A stretch of DNA of 64,000 nucleotides, from positions 1,612,001-1,676,000 of the forward strand of contig OZ251568.1 of assembly GCA_965243525.1 (NCBI GenBank), given 5' to 3'. A model generated the notes under the pieces. The model worked only from the letters and a program-made list of their open reading frames with translations. It did no database searches and was not told the origin of the DNA. A program made the translations under genes and the position numbers. The DNA comes from WTKD01 sp965243525 (lineage in GTDB: Bacteria > Spirochaetota > Spirochaetia > WTKD01). Shown here in pieces: positions 8,237 through 16,897 of the stretch; position 1 is the first letter of the stretch, and every line of letters starts with the position of its first letter.

Positions 8237-9265
8237 ATGCGTGCAGCACAGATAACAAAACCTGGAATTGTTGAAACGGTTGACCTCAACACCCAATCAT
8301 ATAAGGATTATTCTCAGCGATTAATCAATCCTCCTCCTGGATGGTTGACTGTACAGGTAGCCGCTAGCGGTATTTGTGGAACCGATCAACATATCTTCAA
8401 AGGTGAATACATCGGGAGTTATCCGCTTATTCCAGGGCATGAATTTTCTGGAACGATCACAGCAGTAGGAGATGATGTGTCTACGGTGCAGATTGGTGAT
8501 CGTGTTGCGATAGAACCGAATATCTCTTGTGGAATATGTGCAACGTGCATGGAGAACAGGCAGCATTTTTGCAAAGACTGGAAAGGTATAGGAGTGACCC
8601 TGTCAGGAGGTATGGCAAGTCATGTATCAGTACCGCAACAGGCTGTCTTTTCGATAGGAGATCTTGATTTTCAAGCGGCTGCCTTCATGGAACCGCTCTC
8701 CTGCGTTTTGCATGGAATTGAACGACTGCAACCGAGGTTAGCTGATCGTGTGGCTCTCATTGGAGCCGGTCCCATTGGGATACTGTTGTTGCGAACCTTG
8801 CAATCTGCCGGAGTTGGATCTGTTGATGTCATAGAACGACATCAGGAACGTGCTGCTTTTGCCGAGCGCTGTGGAGCAACACAAGTGCATGGAGATATTG
8901 CTGCTGTAACGGGGGGAGAATACGATGCTGTTATAGATGCAACGGGTGTTCCTGTTGTGTTGGAGCAAACAATACAGATGGTGCGACCTTCCGGAAAGAT
9001 TCTTTTCTTTGGGGTCCCCCCCAAGGATGCAAAGATAAGCATCACACCGTTTACGTTATTTCAGAGGGAACTAAGTATACTTTCTTCATTCACCTCGCTG
9101 CGAAATTCACGACAGGCGATAGACATGATACAGCATGGACGAATCAAGGTGGATGATCTAGTGAGTCATGTTGTGGCACTTGAAGGCTTGGAAGGGGCAT
9201 TGCAGTTGCTCCAAGAAGCTCGTGAACCAGTGATGAAGGTAATGATTGATCCACAATTAGGGTAG
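8237..9265 (+). CDS. Zinc-dependent alcohol dehydrogenase (polyol type)
   Basis: Second medium-chain dehydrogenase, 342 residues. Catalytic zinc ligands are seen in GICGTDQH, PGHEFSG and FMEPL, and NAD binds at IGAGPIGILL. Unlike its neighbour it keeps the structural-zinc cysteines (CGICATC followed by HFC). AAAGGAG precedes the ATG. The two enzymes are only distantly alike, so they are not a recent duplication and probably act on different polyols or different carbons. This one resembles arabitol, galactitol-phosphate and threonine dehydrogenases. It is the last gene of the polyol operon, and a 170-base gap follows. Confidence 0.83.
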   Translation: MRAAQITKPGIVETVDLNTQSYKDYSQRLINPPPGWLTVQVAASGICGTDQHIFKGEYIGSYPLIPGHEFSGTITAVGDDVSTVQIGDRVAIEPNISCGICATCMENRQHFCKDWKGIGVTLSGGMASHVSVPQQAVFSIGDLDFQAAAFMEPLSCVLHGIERLQPRLADRVALIGAGPIGILLLRTLQSAGVGSVDVIERHQERAAFAERCGATQVHGDIAAVTGGEYDAVIDATGVPVVLEQTIQMVRPSGKILFFGVPPKDAKISITPFTLFQRELSILSSFTSLRNSRQAIDMIQHGRIKVDDLVSHVVALEGLEGALQLLQEAREPVMKVMIDPQLG

Positions 9266-9435
9266 TTTTCATAGATCTAGCAATATGCTGAACCATATGC
9301 AGATGTTTTAGAGAATTTCAACAAAATTTTAATCAGGCCTGCGAATTGTAGTGAGATGCCTCTTTGAAATGGTATCAAATGGCTAACAACAAAGACTTTT
9401 GCAACTTGTACCATTTTTTCTAGAATTTTAATATA

Positions 9436-10605
9436 ATGATGTTCTCCATGAAGGTATACCAAAGCATTTTCGTGATTTGCATTGTGATCATGGTTATCCT
9501 TGCGCTTGCTATCGCATGGGAGGATATATCCGCTACAATAAAAATAATCTCTTGCATTCTTGTAGGTATCTATTTTTTGCTCTTACTCAGTCGATCCATT
9601 TCTGAAACGGTTTATTTATATTATGGTGTGATTCTACTCGTTTGGAGCCTTTCTTTCTTTCCAAATGGTCTTAGCATCCCCGTGTTTATGGGTATATTCT
9701 TTTTTCTTTTTCAGTCATCTGATAAGTTGATGCAAAAACATAGCGGTAAGCTTCTTCTGCAAGTTTTGAGCATCATACCCATTTTGATATTTCAGTTTAC
9801 GAATATACTCTTGCTTAGCGTGTTATTTCTAACCCATGTTTTGGTATGGTTGCTTTATACACGCCTTCAAATGGCGAATGTGTCTGCTGACAAGATGATT
9901 GATACTCTAAAAAAAGATATCCTCGCAAAGGATAAAATCCTTGCTACACTTGCGCATGAATTGCGCACGCCTCTGACGGTGATTACCACTGCTACCCATA
10001 TTCTGTTAGAAGGACGAACAGGGAAAATTAATCCACAGCAACGAAAATTTTTGTTTTCGACGCAGGAGAATGCAGAACGAATGACAGACCTCATTGAGGA
10101 CATTTTGATGAGAGTAAGAATTGAGCATATTTGGTTTGGAATGGACAAAAAGAAATGTGATCTTCGCTCCCTTGTACGAAAGGTTTGTAAAAATATGGAA
10201 CCGCTCATACTGGAGAAAAAACAGTATATTCGATATCTTTATCCTAATTTGTTATCGTATGTCATGGTCGATACTCGCTGGGTGGAACAGGTGCTGGTAA
10301 ATCTAATCCATAATTCCAGCAAGCATTTGGGAGAAAACGGACAAATTCTCGTATCAATCAAGGAAAACGAGCAATATGTCTTGGTATCTGTCAGTGATAA
10401 TGGTCTAGGTATTAAACAGGACGAAAGGAAGAAGGTTTTTTCTGAGTACTATAGAGGAGAATTCTCTGGGAAGCAAAATGCAGAAGGGGTGGGATTGGGA
10501 CTTTCAATTGCACAGGATGTTATTGAAAGGCATAAGGGGAAAATGTATTTGAGTAGTGTTGAAGGGGTAGGGACAGTTTTTACCTTCACATTGCCGAAGG
10601 TGTAG
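9436..10605 (+). CDS. Membrane sensor histidine kinase
   Basis: Two-component sensor of 389 residues. About five or six hydrophobic helices fill residues 5-145, without an obvious periplasmic ligand domain, so sensing is probably within the membrane. The dimerisation/phosphoacceptor helix has the H box LAHELRTPLT with His174. The ATPase domain shows the N box LIHNSSKHL, the G1 motif DNGLGI and GVGLGLSI. No Shine-Dalgarno sequence precedes ATG 9436. A TATAAT at 9432-9437 overlaps this codon, so the in-frame ATG at 9439 or 9448 may be the real start. The response regulator starts four bases after the stop. The pair lies directly before an AfuABC-type importer and probably regulates it. Confidence 0.9.
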   Translation: MMFSMKVYQSIFVICIVIMVILALAIAWEDISATIKIISCILVGIYFLLLLSRSISETVYLYYGVILLVWSLSFFPNGLSIPVFMGIFFFLFQSSDKLMQKHSGKLLLQVLSIIPILIFQFTNILLLSVLFLTHVLVWLLYTRLQMANVSADKMIDTLKKDILAKDKILATLAHELRTPLTVITTATHILLEGRTGKINPQQRKFLFSTQENAERMTDLIEDILMRVRIEHIWFGMDKKKCDLRSLVRKVCKNMEPLILEKKQYIRYLYPNLLSYVMVDTRWVEQVLVNLIHNSSKHLGENGQILVSIKENEQYVLVSVSDNGLGIKQDERKKVFSEYYRGEFSGKQNAEGVGLGLSIAQDVIERHKGKMYLSSVEGVGTVFTFTLPKV

Positions 10606-10609
10606 AATC

Positions 10610-11305
10610 GTGAACGGTAGAGTTCTTATTATTGAAGATGATGCGCATATTGCAGATATCCTTGCGTTCTTATTGAAGGATGAGGGGTACACAGTACATA
10701 TGGCTTCTACAGGTGAAGAGGGATTACAGGTCCTTGGAGCGCAAGAAATAGACCTGGCAATTTTGGATGTTAATTTGCCTGGAATGGATGGTCTAACAGT
10801 TTGTAATTATATAAAAAAAACAACAATCATTCCGGTGATCATTTTGAGCTGTAGGGATCGTGATCAAGATGTGATTGAAGGGTTGGAGATTGGAGCTGAA
10901 GATTATATAAAGAAACCATTCAACCATAAGGAATTGATCCTTCGAGTTAACAAAATCATAGAGCGGAATACGAGTTCAGACAAGAGAAAGGAGTTCTCTT
11001 CAGGAATTCTGCAAATTGATTTAGAAAAGAAACTTGTTACAAAAAATGGAGAGCCATTGCACCTCACTGCTATAGAGTTTGACGTGTTGACTTGCTTGCT
11101 GGTTAGCAGTAAATGGACTGTTTCTTGGAAAGAAATTTGCAGAACTGTGTGGGGAGGCGCAGATTGGGTGGGAGGCCATGAGCTAGTCAAGGTGAATATT
11201 CGTCGGTTGAGAAAAAAACTAGAACCAGATCCAAAACATCCACAATATATCATCAATGAATGGGGAAGAGGATATCGATTCCAGCGGAATGTTACTAATT
11301 TGTAA
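10610..11305 (+). CDS. OmpR/PhoB-family response regulator
   Basis: DNA-binding regulator of 231 residues. The receiver domain has the acidic pair IEDDAH near the N-terminus, phosphoacceptor Asp53 in LDVNLPGMDG, and the conserved Lys in KKPF. The C-terminal winged helix (about residues 130-227) ends with the typical RRLRKKLE and RGYRF motifs. It begins at GTG 10610, four bases after the kinase stop, with its ribosome site inside the kinase end. Its stop codon lies inside three 11-base direct repeats that look like the binding site for a regulator of this class, placed in front of the importer operon. Confidence 0.92.
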   Translation: MNGRVLIIEDDAHIADILAFLLKDEGYTVHMASTGEEGLQVLGAQEIDLAILDVNLPGMDGLTVCNYIKKTTIIPVIILSCRDRDQDVIEGLEIGAEDYIKKPFNHKELILRVNKIIERNTSSDKRKEFSSGILQIDLEKKLVTKNGEPLHLTAIEFDVLTCLLVSSKWTVSWKEICRTVWGGADWVGGHELVKVNIRRLRKKLEPDPKHPQYIINEWGRGYRFQRNVTNL

Positions 11306-11331
11306 CTATTTTGTTCCCTTTTTGTCTCTTT
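11299..11331 (+). promoter_or_regulatory. Three 11-bp direct repeats: candidate response-regulator box
   Basis: TTTGTAACTAT (11299-11309), TTTGTTCCCTT (11310-11320) and TTTGTCTCTTT (11321-11331) follow one another without gaps. OmpR/PhoB-family dimers bind tandem direct repeats at 11-base spacing, and in PhoB-type promoters these replace the -35 element. A TACAAT at 11352-11357 lies 20 bases after the array and would serve as -10 for the binding-protein gene at 11387. A proper -35 is absent, as expected for an activator-dependent promoter. Confidence 0.6.
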
Positions 11332-11386
11332 CGCACTGTTTTTTAAAAGCCTACAATTACCTAAATAAAAGCTTAAGGAGAGAAGC

Positions 11387-12409
11387 ATGAGAAATAAAAT
11401 AATATTTTCTTGTATATCATTGGTGTTCGCTACATCGGTACTCTTTGCAGGAGGAGAAGGTGAGCAAGAACAACGAGTTACGGCCTATGCCTCAGCTGAT
11501 GAGGAGTTAATGCGTGAACTATTTAATGCATTCACCGAAGAAACAGGAATCAAGGTAGACTGGATTCGTCTTTCTTCTGGGGAAGCAGGTGCTCGTATAG
11601 AGGCTGAGCGAGAAAATCCCCAAGCCAGTGTTTGGTATGGAGGGGTCGGACTTGGACATGTCGAGGGAAAGCAAAAGGGGCTGACCACCGTCTATGCTTC
11701 ACCGGCTGCAACAATGCCTGCGCAGTTTAAAGACAGCGAGAATTATTGGACCGGAATCTATGTAGGGTTGTTGGCATTTGCCAGTAATACCGAAAGGCTT
11801 GCAAAGTATGGATTAGAAGTACCACAATCTTGGGAAGACATCACTCATCCACGTTATGAGGGACATGTGCAAATGGCAAACCCAGGTTCTTCAGGAACGG
11901 CGTATCAGGTGCTTGCAACACTTGTTCAGCGTTTTGGAGAAGATGAGGCATTTGAGCTTTTGAAAAAACTTGATAATAACATCACACAATACACTCGGTC
12001 TGGTTCTGCTCCGGTTCGAAGTGCTGGTATTGGTGAGGGAACAATTGCCATTGTTTTTGCTCATGATGCACTAAAAGTGCGTGATCAAGGATATCCTATA
12101 GAAGTTACTTTTCCTGAAGAGGGAACGGGATATGAAATAGCATCGATATCACTTATTAAGAACGGACCAGAGGAAGAGCAAGAAGCAGCAAAGACATTGT
12201 ATGATTGGGCTCTTGGAGAAACGGCTGCAACATGGTACGCAAAGTGGTTTGCAGTGCCTTTTGTTGATGTTCCGCTCTCTGAAGGTGCTCCATCTCTCGC
12301 TGAGGTCAATACCATTGTTCAAGATGATGAATGGGCAGCAGCCAACAAACAAAGGCTTGTTGCAAAATGGAATGAAGTCATTGGCGGAGAAGCAAAAACA
12401 GAACAATAG
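11387..12409 (+). CDS. AfuA/FbpA-type ABC substrate-binding protein
   Basis: Periplasmic binding protein of 340 residues, with a signal peptide ending FAGG and then an acidic EGEQEQ stretch. It belongs to the ferric-ion/AfuA group (ASADEELMRELFNAF at the N-terminus, SGTAYQVLATL mid-protein). The signature QYTRSGSAP followed by FAHDA resembles AfuA proteins, which bind hexose phosphates, more than ferric-binding FbpA with its paired tyrosines, but this judgement is from memory. AAGGAG precedes ATG 11387. It is the first gene of an importer operon that probably answers to the two-component system upstream. A strong terminator-like hairpin follows. Confidence 0.82.
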   Translation: MRNKIIFSCISLVFATSVLFAGGEGEQEQRVTAYASADEELMRELFNAFTEETGIKVDWIRLSSGEAGARIEAERENPQASVWYGGVGLGHVEGKQKGLTTVYASPAATMPAQFKDSENYWTGIYVGLLAFASNTERLAKYGLEVPQSWEDITHPRYEGHVQMANPGSSGTAYQVLATLVQRFGEDEAFELLKKLDNNITQYTRSGSAPVRSAGIGEGTIAIVFAHDALKVRDQGYPIEVTFPEEGTGYEIASISLIKNGPEEEQEAAKTLYDWALGETAATWYAKWFAVPFVDVPLSEGAPSLAEVNTIVQDDEWAAANKQRLVAKWNEVIGGEAKTEQ

Positions 12410-12423
12410 TTTTTGAACAGATA

Positions 12424-12450
12424 GGCGAAGGGATCACCCTTCGCCTTTTT
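12424..12450 (+). terminator. Intrinsic terminator/attenuator after the AfuA-type gene
   Basis: A perfect nine-base stem, GGCGAAGGG (12424-12432) and CCCTTCGCC (12437-12445), with a four-base loop and five T residues (12446-12450). It lies between the binding protein and its own permease gene 13 bases further on, so it probably acts as a partial terminator that lowers permease expression. Confidence 0.85.
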
Positions 12451-12463
12451 AATAAGGACGATA

Positions 12464-14155
12464 ATGATGGAAAACGCAATAGAAAAAAAATCAGGTACAA
12501 GAAATCCGTTTTACGAATTGACAAGAGAACCGGTATTGATGGTTGGGGTATTACTCGTTCTTGCGGTGTTAGTTCTGTTTGTTCTCTATCCGCTTTTTGT
12601 TACCTTGGGCAAGGTGATAATTGTTGATGGAAAACTGTCAGGAAAGGTCTTTTTCCATGTCCTCACACAGAGACAGAATATTAGAGCGATACAAAACAGC
12701 ATCTTGCTTGGGTGCATTGTAGCAACCTTGTCTACTGCTATAGGGTTTGTATTTGCCTATGCTCTGACAAAAGCAAAAATTTCTGGGGGAAAATTCTTTC
12801 AAAGTATGGCAATTTTTCCTATGATATCGCCACCCTTCATGTTTGGTCTATCTGTAATCCTGTTATTCGGAAGAAGTGGCCTCATTACAGATGAACTTTT
12901 AGGGCTTGATACGGAAGGCATTTATGGACTAGGAGGACTCATTATTGTGCAGACTGTAGGGTTATTTCCTATTGCATATATGACACTTTCTGGAATCCTC
13001 CAGGGAATTGATCCTGATTTAGAAACTGGATCTATGAATCTTGGCCTCAACCGAATAAGAACTTTTTTTCGTATCACACTTCCTCTTGCTCTGCCGGGAA
13101 TTCTTGCTGCATGGTTGTTAGTTTTTGTCTTGTCGCTTACTGATTTCGGTAATCCAATTATTATCGGAGGGGATTTTACAGTTCTTTCGGTGCAGGCCTA
13201 TTTAGAATTTACAGGGATGGGTGATCTGCCACGAGGAGCAGCATTATCTCTATTTCTTCTTGTGCCAACCGTTACGGTGTTTTTTATCCAAAAATACATC
13301 ATGAAGAACAAAACATACCATACTATTACTGGTAAATCCTCACGAAGAGCAGCCACATCGGTTTCGAAACTTGCGCGACGAACAATGCTTATATTTTGCA
13401 GTCTTGTTTCTGCGTTTTCATTGTTGCTCTATGGCACCATTATCTTAGGTGGATTCGTGAGGCTTTGGGGAATTGATTGGACGCCATCGCTGTACCACAT
13501 TAAATATGCGTTGGATGTGGGAGTTGATACACTCGTGTCTACGTTATTTCTTGCCCTTGTTTCCACACCAATTACTGCGTTATTGGGTATGCTCATTGCA
13601 TTTCTTGTTGTTAGAAAGTCATTTCCAGGAAAGCATTTTTTGGAATTCCTTTCTATGTTAAGTTATGCCGTACCAGGAACAGTAGTAGGGATAGGGTATG
13701 TGTTAGCATTTAACGGGGCGCCATTTAAGCTTTCGGGAACTGCTTTTATCCTTGTTACCTGCTATGTTTTTCGGAATGTACCCATAGGGGTGGAGGGTGG
13801 TATTGCAGCACTCAAGCAGATATCAAAAGACATCGAGGAATCTTCACGAAATCTTGGCGCTACTTCTACATATACGTTTCGAAGGATAACACTTCCCCTT
13901 ATACGATCCAGTTTTTTCGCCAGTGCCACGTATGCTTTTATTCGAAGCATGACTGCGATCAGTGCGATCATTTTCTTGGTCTCTGCACGGTGGAAACACC
14001 TTACTGTGCTTATCCTTGCACAAACTGACACATTGCGGCTTGGCGCTGCTTCTGTGTTGTCATTTGTGTTAATTTTGGTGATTGTAGTATTTATACTAAT
14101 TATCATGAGAGTTGTCGGTCTGAAAAGATCAGAAATATTTGGAACATCGAAATAG
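12464..14155 (+). CDS. Fused two-domain ABC permease (AfuB/FbpB type)
   Basis: Membrane protein of 563 residues with two BPD_transp_1 permease modules in one chain, about twelve helices in all. An EAA-like loop occurs in each half: TGSMNLGLNRIRTF near residue 188 and ESSRNLGATSTYTF near residue 465. This duplicated layout is standard for FbpB/AfuB. It should make the whole transmembrane channel with the ATPase encoded 13 bases downstream. The gene lies after the terminator-like hairpin at 12424-12450, so it is probably made at lower level than the binding protein. Substrate is that of the AfuA-type protein: ferric iron or sugar phosphate. Confidence 0.9.
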   Translation: MMENAIEKKSGTRNPFYELTREPVLMVGVLLVLAVLVLFVLYPLFVTLGKVIIVDGKLSGKVFFHVLTQRQNIRAIQNSILLGCIVATLSTAIGFVFAYALTKAKISGGKFFQSMAIFPMISPPFMFGLSVILLFGRSGLITDELLGLDTEGIYGLGGLIIVQTVGLFPIAYMTLSGILQGIDPDLETGSMNLGLNRIRTFFRITLPLALPGILAAWLLVFVLSLTDFGNPIIIGGDFTVLSVQAYLEFTGMGDLPRGAALSLFLLVPTVTVFFIQKYIMKNKTYHTITGKSSRRAATSVSKLARRTMLIFCSLVSAFSLLLYGTIILGGFVRLWGIDWTPSLYHIKYALDVGVDTLVSTLFLALVSTPITALLGMLIAFLVVRKSFPGKHFLEFLSMLSYAVPGTVVGIGYVLAFNGAPFKLSGTAFILVTCYVFRNVPIGVEGGIAALKQISKDIEESSRNLGATSTYTFRRITLPLIRSSFFASATYAFIRSMTAISAIIFLVSARWKHLTVLILAQTDTLRLGAASVLSFVLILVIVVFILIIMRVVGLKRSEIFGTSK

Positions 14156-14168
14156 GAGAAGAAATAAA

Positions 14169-15266
14169 ATGAGTGACACGTATCTAGTACTCGAAAACCT
14201 AGTGAAGAATTTTTATGATCGGCATGGAAATGCCAAATGTGCTGTTGATGATATTTCGCTTAATGTCAAAAAAGGAGAATTTGTTACCTTGTTAGGACCG
14301 TCTGGTTGTGGTAAGACGACAACATTGAGAATGATAGCTGGTTTTGAACGCCAGAATTCAGGTAATATCTTCGTAAATGGAAAGAATATAAATAATATGA
14401 TCGCCTTTAATCGAAACATGCCGATGGTCTTTCAAAGTTATGCTTTATTTCCACATCTCAGCATTTTCGAAAATATAGCCTATGGTCTGCGGGTAAGAAA
14501 CATGGACAAGGCTGATGTCAAGAATGAAGTTGCGATGGCCTGTCAGATGGTGAATTTGACAGGGTTAGAACAGCGATATCCTGGAGAACTCTCAGGAGGG
14601 CAGCAGCAGCGAGTGGCACTTGCACGTGCCTTGGTTCTTAAGCCAGAGATCATCCTCTTTGACGAACCACTTTCAAATCTTGATGCAAAACTAAGGGTGG
14701 AGACGCGTACTGAAATCAAACGTATGCAAAAGATGTTGGGAATAACAGCAATCTACGTGACGCATGATCAGGCAGAGGCATTGAGTATGTCAGACAAGAT
14801 TGTCATCATGCAGAACGGAAAAATTGTACAAATTGGAGATCCGGAAAAAATCTATAATACACCTGCAACGTGTTTTGTGGCAGATTTTATAGGACATGTG
14901 AATTTTATCCCTGCAACAATATCGAAAACAACAAAGACTACTATCAGTGTAAATCTGCAAAATCAGGTTATCAGGGTTCCTATCACAGAGCAGGAGGACT
15001 TTGCGGAGGGAGAGGAAGTCATATTAAGCATTAGGCCTGAAGCAATCAGCATCACAACAGAAAATACAGGATTCAAGGGGCAATTGCTTATTGATAGTTT
15101 TTTGGGAACGGTAACGGAGTATAAAGTGGAATTTGAATCTAGTATACTTACGGCTGTACATAGCAATTCTGACGAGAAGGGTTCTTCCAAGATGTCCATG
15201 GGGTATGCTGTGTATATTGATTTTAAAAAGGAATTTTTCAGGGTATACAAAAAAGATACTCTATGA
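14169..15266 (+). CDS. ABC transporter ATPase (AfuC/FbpC type)
   Basis: Cytoplasmic ATPase of 365 residues. It has Walker A GPSGCGKTT, the Q-loop VFQSYALFPH, signature LSGGQQQRVALARAL, Walker B IILFDEPLSNLD and the H-loop VTHDQAEA. The C-terminal 120 residues form a TOBE-like regulatory region (IRPEAIS). ATG 14169 was chosen because AGGAG at 14154-14158 is correctly placed and the protein then begins just before the nucleotide-binding domain; a start at 14139 would overlap the permease end. It drives the importer made by the two preceding genes. Its stop overlaps the start of the next gene (ATGA), which implies translational coupling to an uncharacterised membrane protein. Confidence 0.9.
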   Translation: MSDTYLVLENLVKNFYDRHGNAKCAVDDISLNVKKGEFVTLLGPSGCGKTTTLRMIAGFERQNSGNIFVNGKNINNMIAFNRNMPMVFQSYALFPHLSIFENIAYGLRVRNMDKADVKNEVAMACQMVNLTGLEQRYPGELSGGQQQRVALARALVLKPEIILFDEPLSNLDAKLRVETRTEIKRMQKMLGITAIYVTHDQAEALSMSDKIVIMQNGKIVQIGDPEKIYNTPATCFVADFIGHVNFIPATISKTTKTTISVNLQNQVIRVPITEQEDFAEGEEVILSIRPEAISITTENTGFKGQLLIDSFLGTVTEYKVEFESSILTAVHSNSDEKGSSKMSMGYAVYIDFKKEFFRVYKKDTL

Positions 15267-16738
15267 GTGCTTTTCAGTCTAAAGTTAGAAAACACGGAAG
15301 TCATCAAATTGAATGCAAGACCTATTATCCGTTTACAAAAGATAGAAAAAATACCTACATCGTAGTATTGTATTATTTTTTCCCTCAAAAGTTAAACATA
15401 AATAAAAGGCAATACAACATTCAGCATATATTGCAGGATCTTACGACCTTTACTCGATTTTCATCACCCTCTATGCGCATTGAAGACATGTTAAACGAGG
15501 AGTATCCAACGAGTCCTTTCGTGAGAATACAAGGATATTTGAATGAAGTCATACGAGGGAGGGAGATTGTTCTTCCTGGCTTGGAGCATGAGTGCAAGAC
15601 CTTGGTGAATACCTTTCGTACTGCGATGAGTCGAAAAAATCGGGAAATTAGAAAAGCTATTCCATCTGAAAGGATTGATCTTTCCAGGGAATATGAAACG
15701 GTATTGATTCAATTTTTTAGTTCTGTGCATAGGCTCCTATCTGAACTGAGCCAATTGCTCCCAAGTGCTGCTACGATAATCCAATGGACAACTGAAGCGC
15801 TTAGCATCGTGTGTATAAAATACATAAGTATCCTCGTGCAACACAAAAAACTACAAGACGAACAATCCACTATACGAGACCTGTTTCGTTCGCTCCTCCT
15901 GGAACAGCAGCAGTATCTGCAAGAATTGGGATATATACGATTAACGTCTGAGGGGTTTCATGTCAGCAATAATTATGTGTACCGCTGTGGCGAGCTAAAA
16001 CGCTGGTCTCAATCAGCATTGTATCTTGAAATTCAACGACACCTTCCGTCAATTGGTTCTGTGCATGTTGTGGCGGGTCTAGCGGCTGCAATTGCCATGA
16101 TTTTCTCAGTTGCGGCAGCGGCCTTCGCAATTCAATTTTTTCAAAGCTATAGTATTCCTTGGATCTTGATCATTGTTATTTCATATATTTTTAAAGATCG
16201 AATAAAAGAGATTTTGAGAAATGCATTGTTGAAGTTCTTCCCTAGGGTTTTGACTGATCGCACGGTGCGGCTTGTAGATCCGGGAGTGGGGAAAAAGGTA
16301 GGGAATTCACAAACAACCGTTGAACATTTGACGATTGAAGAATTGCCCAAAAACATACAAGCAGCGTGGCGTGTGTTTCATCATCCTCTTTCGGATTCTG
16401 AGCGACAGGAAAATGTTTTGAGAATAAAAAAGAAAGTTTGCATAGATTCAAAAAAAATATTAAAGCAACACAGCCGGGTGCATGGAGTGTCTGAGATAAC
16501 CCGTATGAAAACAAATGAATGGCGCAAAGAAATGGATGATAGAACTGATATCTATCTGTTTTCTGGGGAGGGATTTTCTCAGAAAATCCTTCCTAAGATG
16601 TATCACATTCCTTTCTTATTAGAATTGAAAAATTCTCAAGGAGATTTTGTAAATCTGCAATGTTTCCAAATTTTGCTCAATAAAGATGGAATCGTCAATA
16701 TTCAAAAAGTGCATAATACGGACGGAGATCGTCAATGA
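15263..16738 (+). CDS. Uncharacterised membrane protein coupled to the AfuC-type ATPase
   Basis: Unrecognised 491-residue protein. Its ATG overlaps the stop of the ATPase gene by four bases, so it belongs to the importer operon. Residues 1-260 look mainly helical and polar (a glutamine-rich helix around 213-222). Two hydrophobic helices follow at about 266-291 (Ala-rich) and 297-310. Residues 320-491 are basic and cytoplasmic-looking, ending in a short beta-like stretch. There is no signal peptide and no catalytic motif that I recognise. It could be an accessory or regulatory partner of the importer, but position alone supports this. A decayed copy of its last 18 codons lies 6.4 kb downstream at 23109-23165. 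Confidence 0.75.
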   Translation: MSAFQSKVRKHGSHQIECKTYYPFTKDRKNTYIVVLYYFFPQKLNINKRQYNIQHILQDLTTFTRFSSPSMRIEDMLNEEYPTSPFVRIQGYLNEVIRGREIVLPGLEHECKTLVNTFRTAMSRKNREIRKAIPSERIDLSREYETVLIQFFSSVHRLLSELSQLLPSAATIIQWTTEALSIVCIKYISILVQHKKLQDEQSTIRDLFRSLLLEQQQYLQELGYIRLTSEGFHVSNNYVYRCGELKRWSQSALYLEIQRHLPSIGSVHVVAGLAAAIAMIFSVAAAAFAIQFFQSYSIPWILIIVISYIFKDRIKEILRNALLKFFPRVLTDRTVRLVDPGVGKKVGNSQTTVEHLTIEELPKNIQAAWRVFHHPLSDSERQENVLRIKKKVCIDSKKILKQHSRVHGVSEITRMKTNEWRKEMDDRTDIYLFSGEGFSQKILPKMYHIPFLLELKNSQGDFVNLQCFQILLNKDGIVNIQKVHNTDGDRQ

Positions 16739-16828
16739 ATAGGGAATGCTGCTTATGAATGAGGATTTTGTATTGTTATATGTTTTTAAGAAAATACGCA
16801 AAAGAGAAGGTGCTAAAGGAGGTGATAT

Positions 16829-16882
16829 ATGTTGACTCAACATAATTTTGGGCAGCAGTGTCATTGTTCTGATAACAAGTAG
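16829..16882 (+). CDS. Possible 17-residue leader peptide
   Basis: ATG 16829 sits six bases after the near-perfect ribosome site AAAGGAGG (16815-16822) and opens a 17-codon frame (MLTQHNFG... ending CSDNK, TAG). It lies in the leader of the GLUG lipoprotein gene, just before a conserved inverted repeat. The corresponding region before the second lipoprotein gene has lost both the ribosome site and the frame, so any role is not shared. It may be only a fortuitous ribosome site. Confidence 0.3.
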   Translation: MLTQHNFGQQCHCSDNK

Positions 16883-16897
16883 TAATAAAAAGTAAAG

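Noticed and set aside
9406..9437. TTGTAC and TATAAT as sensor-kinase promoter
   Set aside because: Spacing is 20 bases, too long for a standard promoter, and the -10 overlaps the first possible ATG.
16755..16835. 26-codon frame starting at ATG 16755 between the membrane protein and lipoprotein genes
   Set aside because: No ribosome site at proper distance and no similarity in the duplicated leader; the shorter frame at 16829 is better supported.
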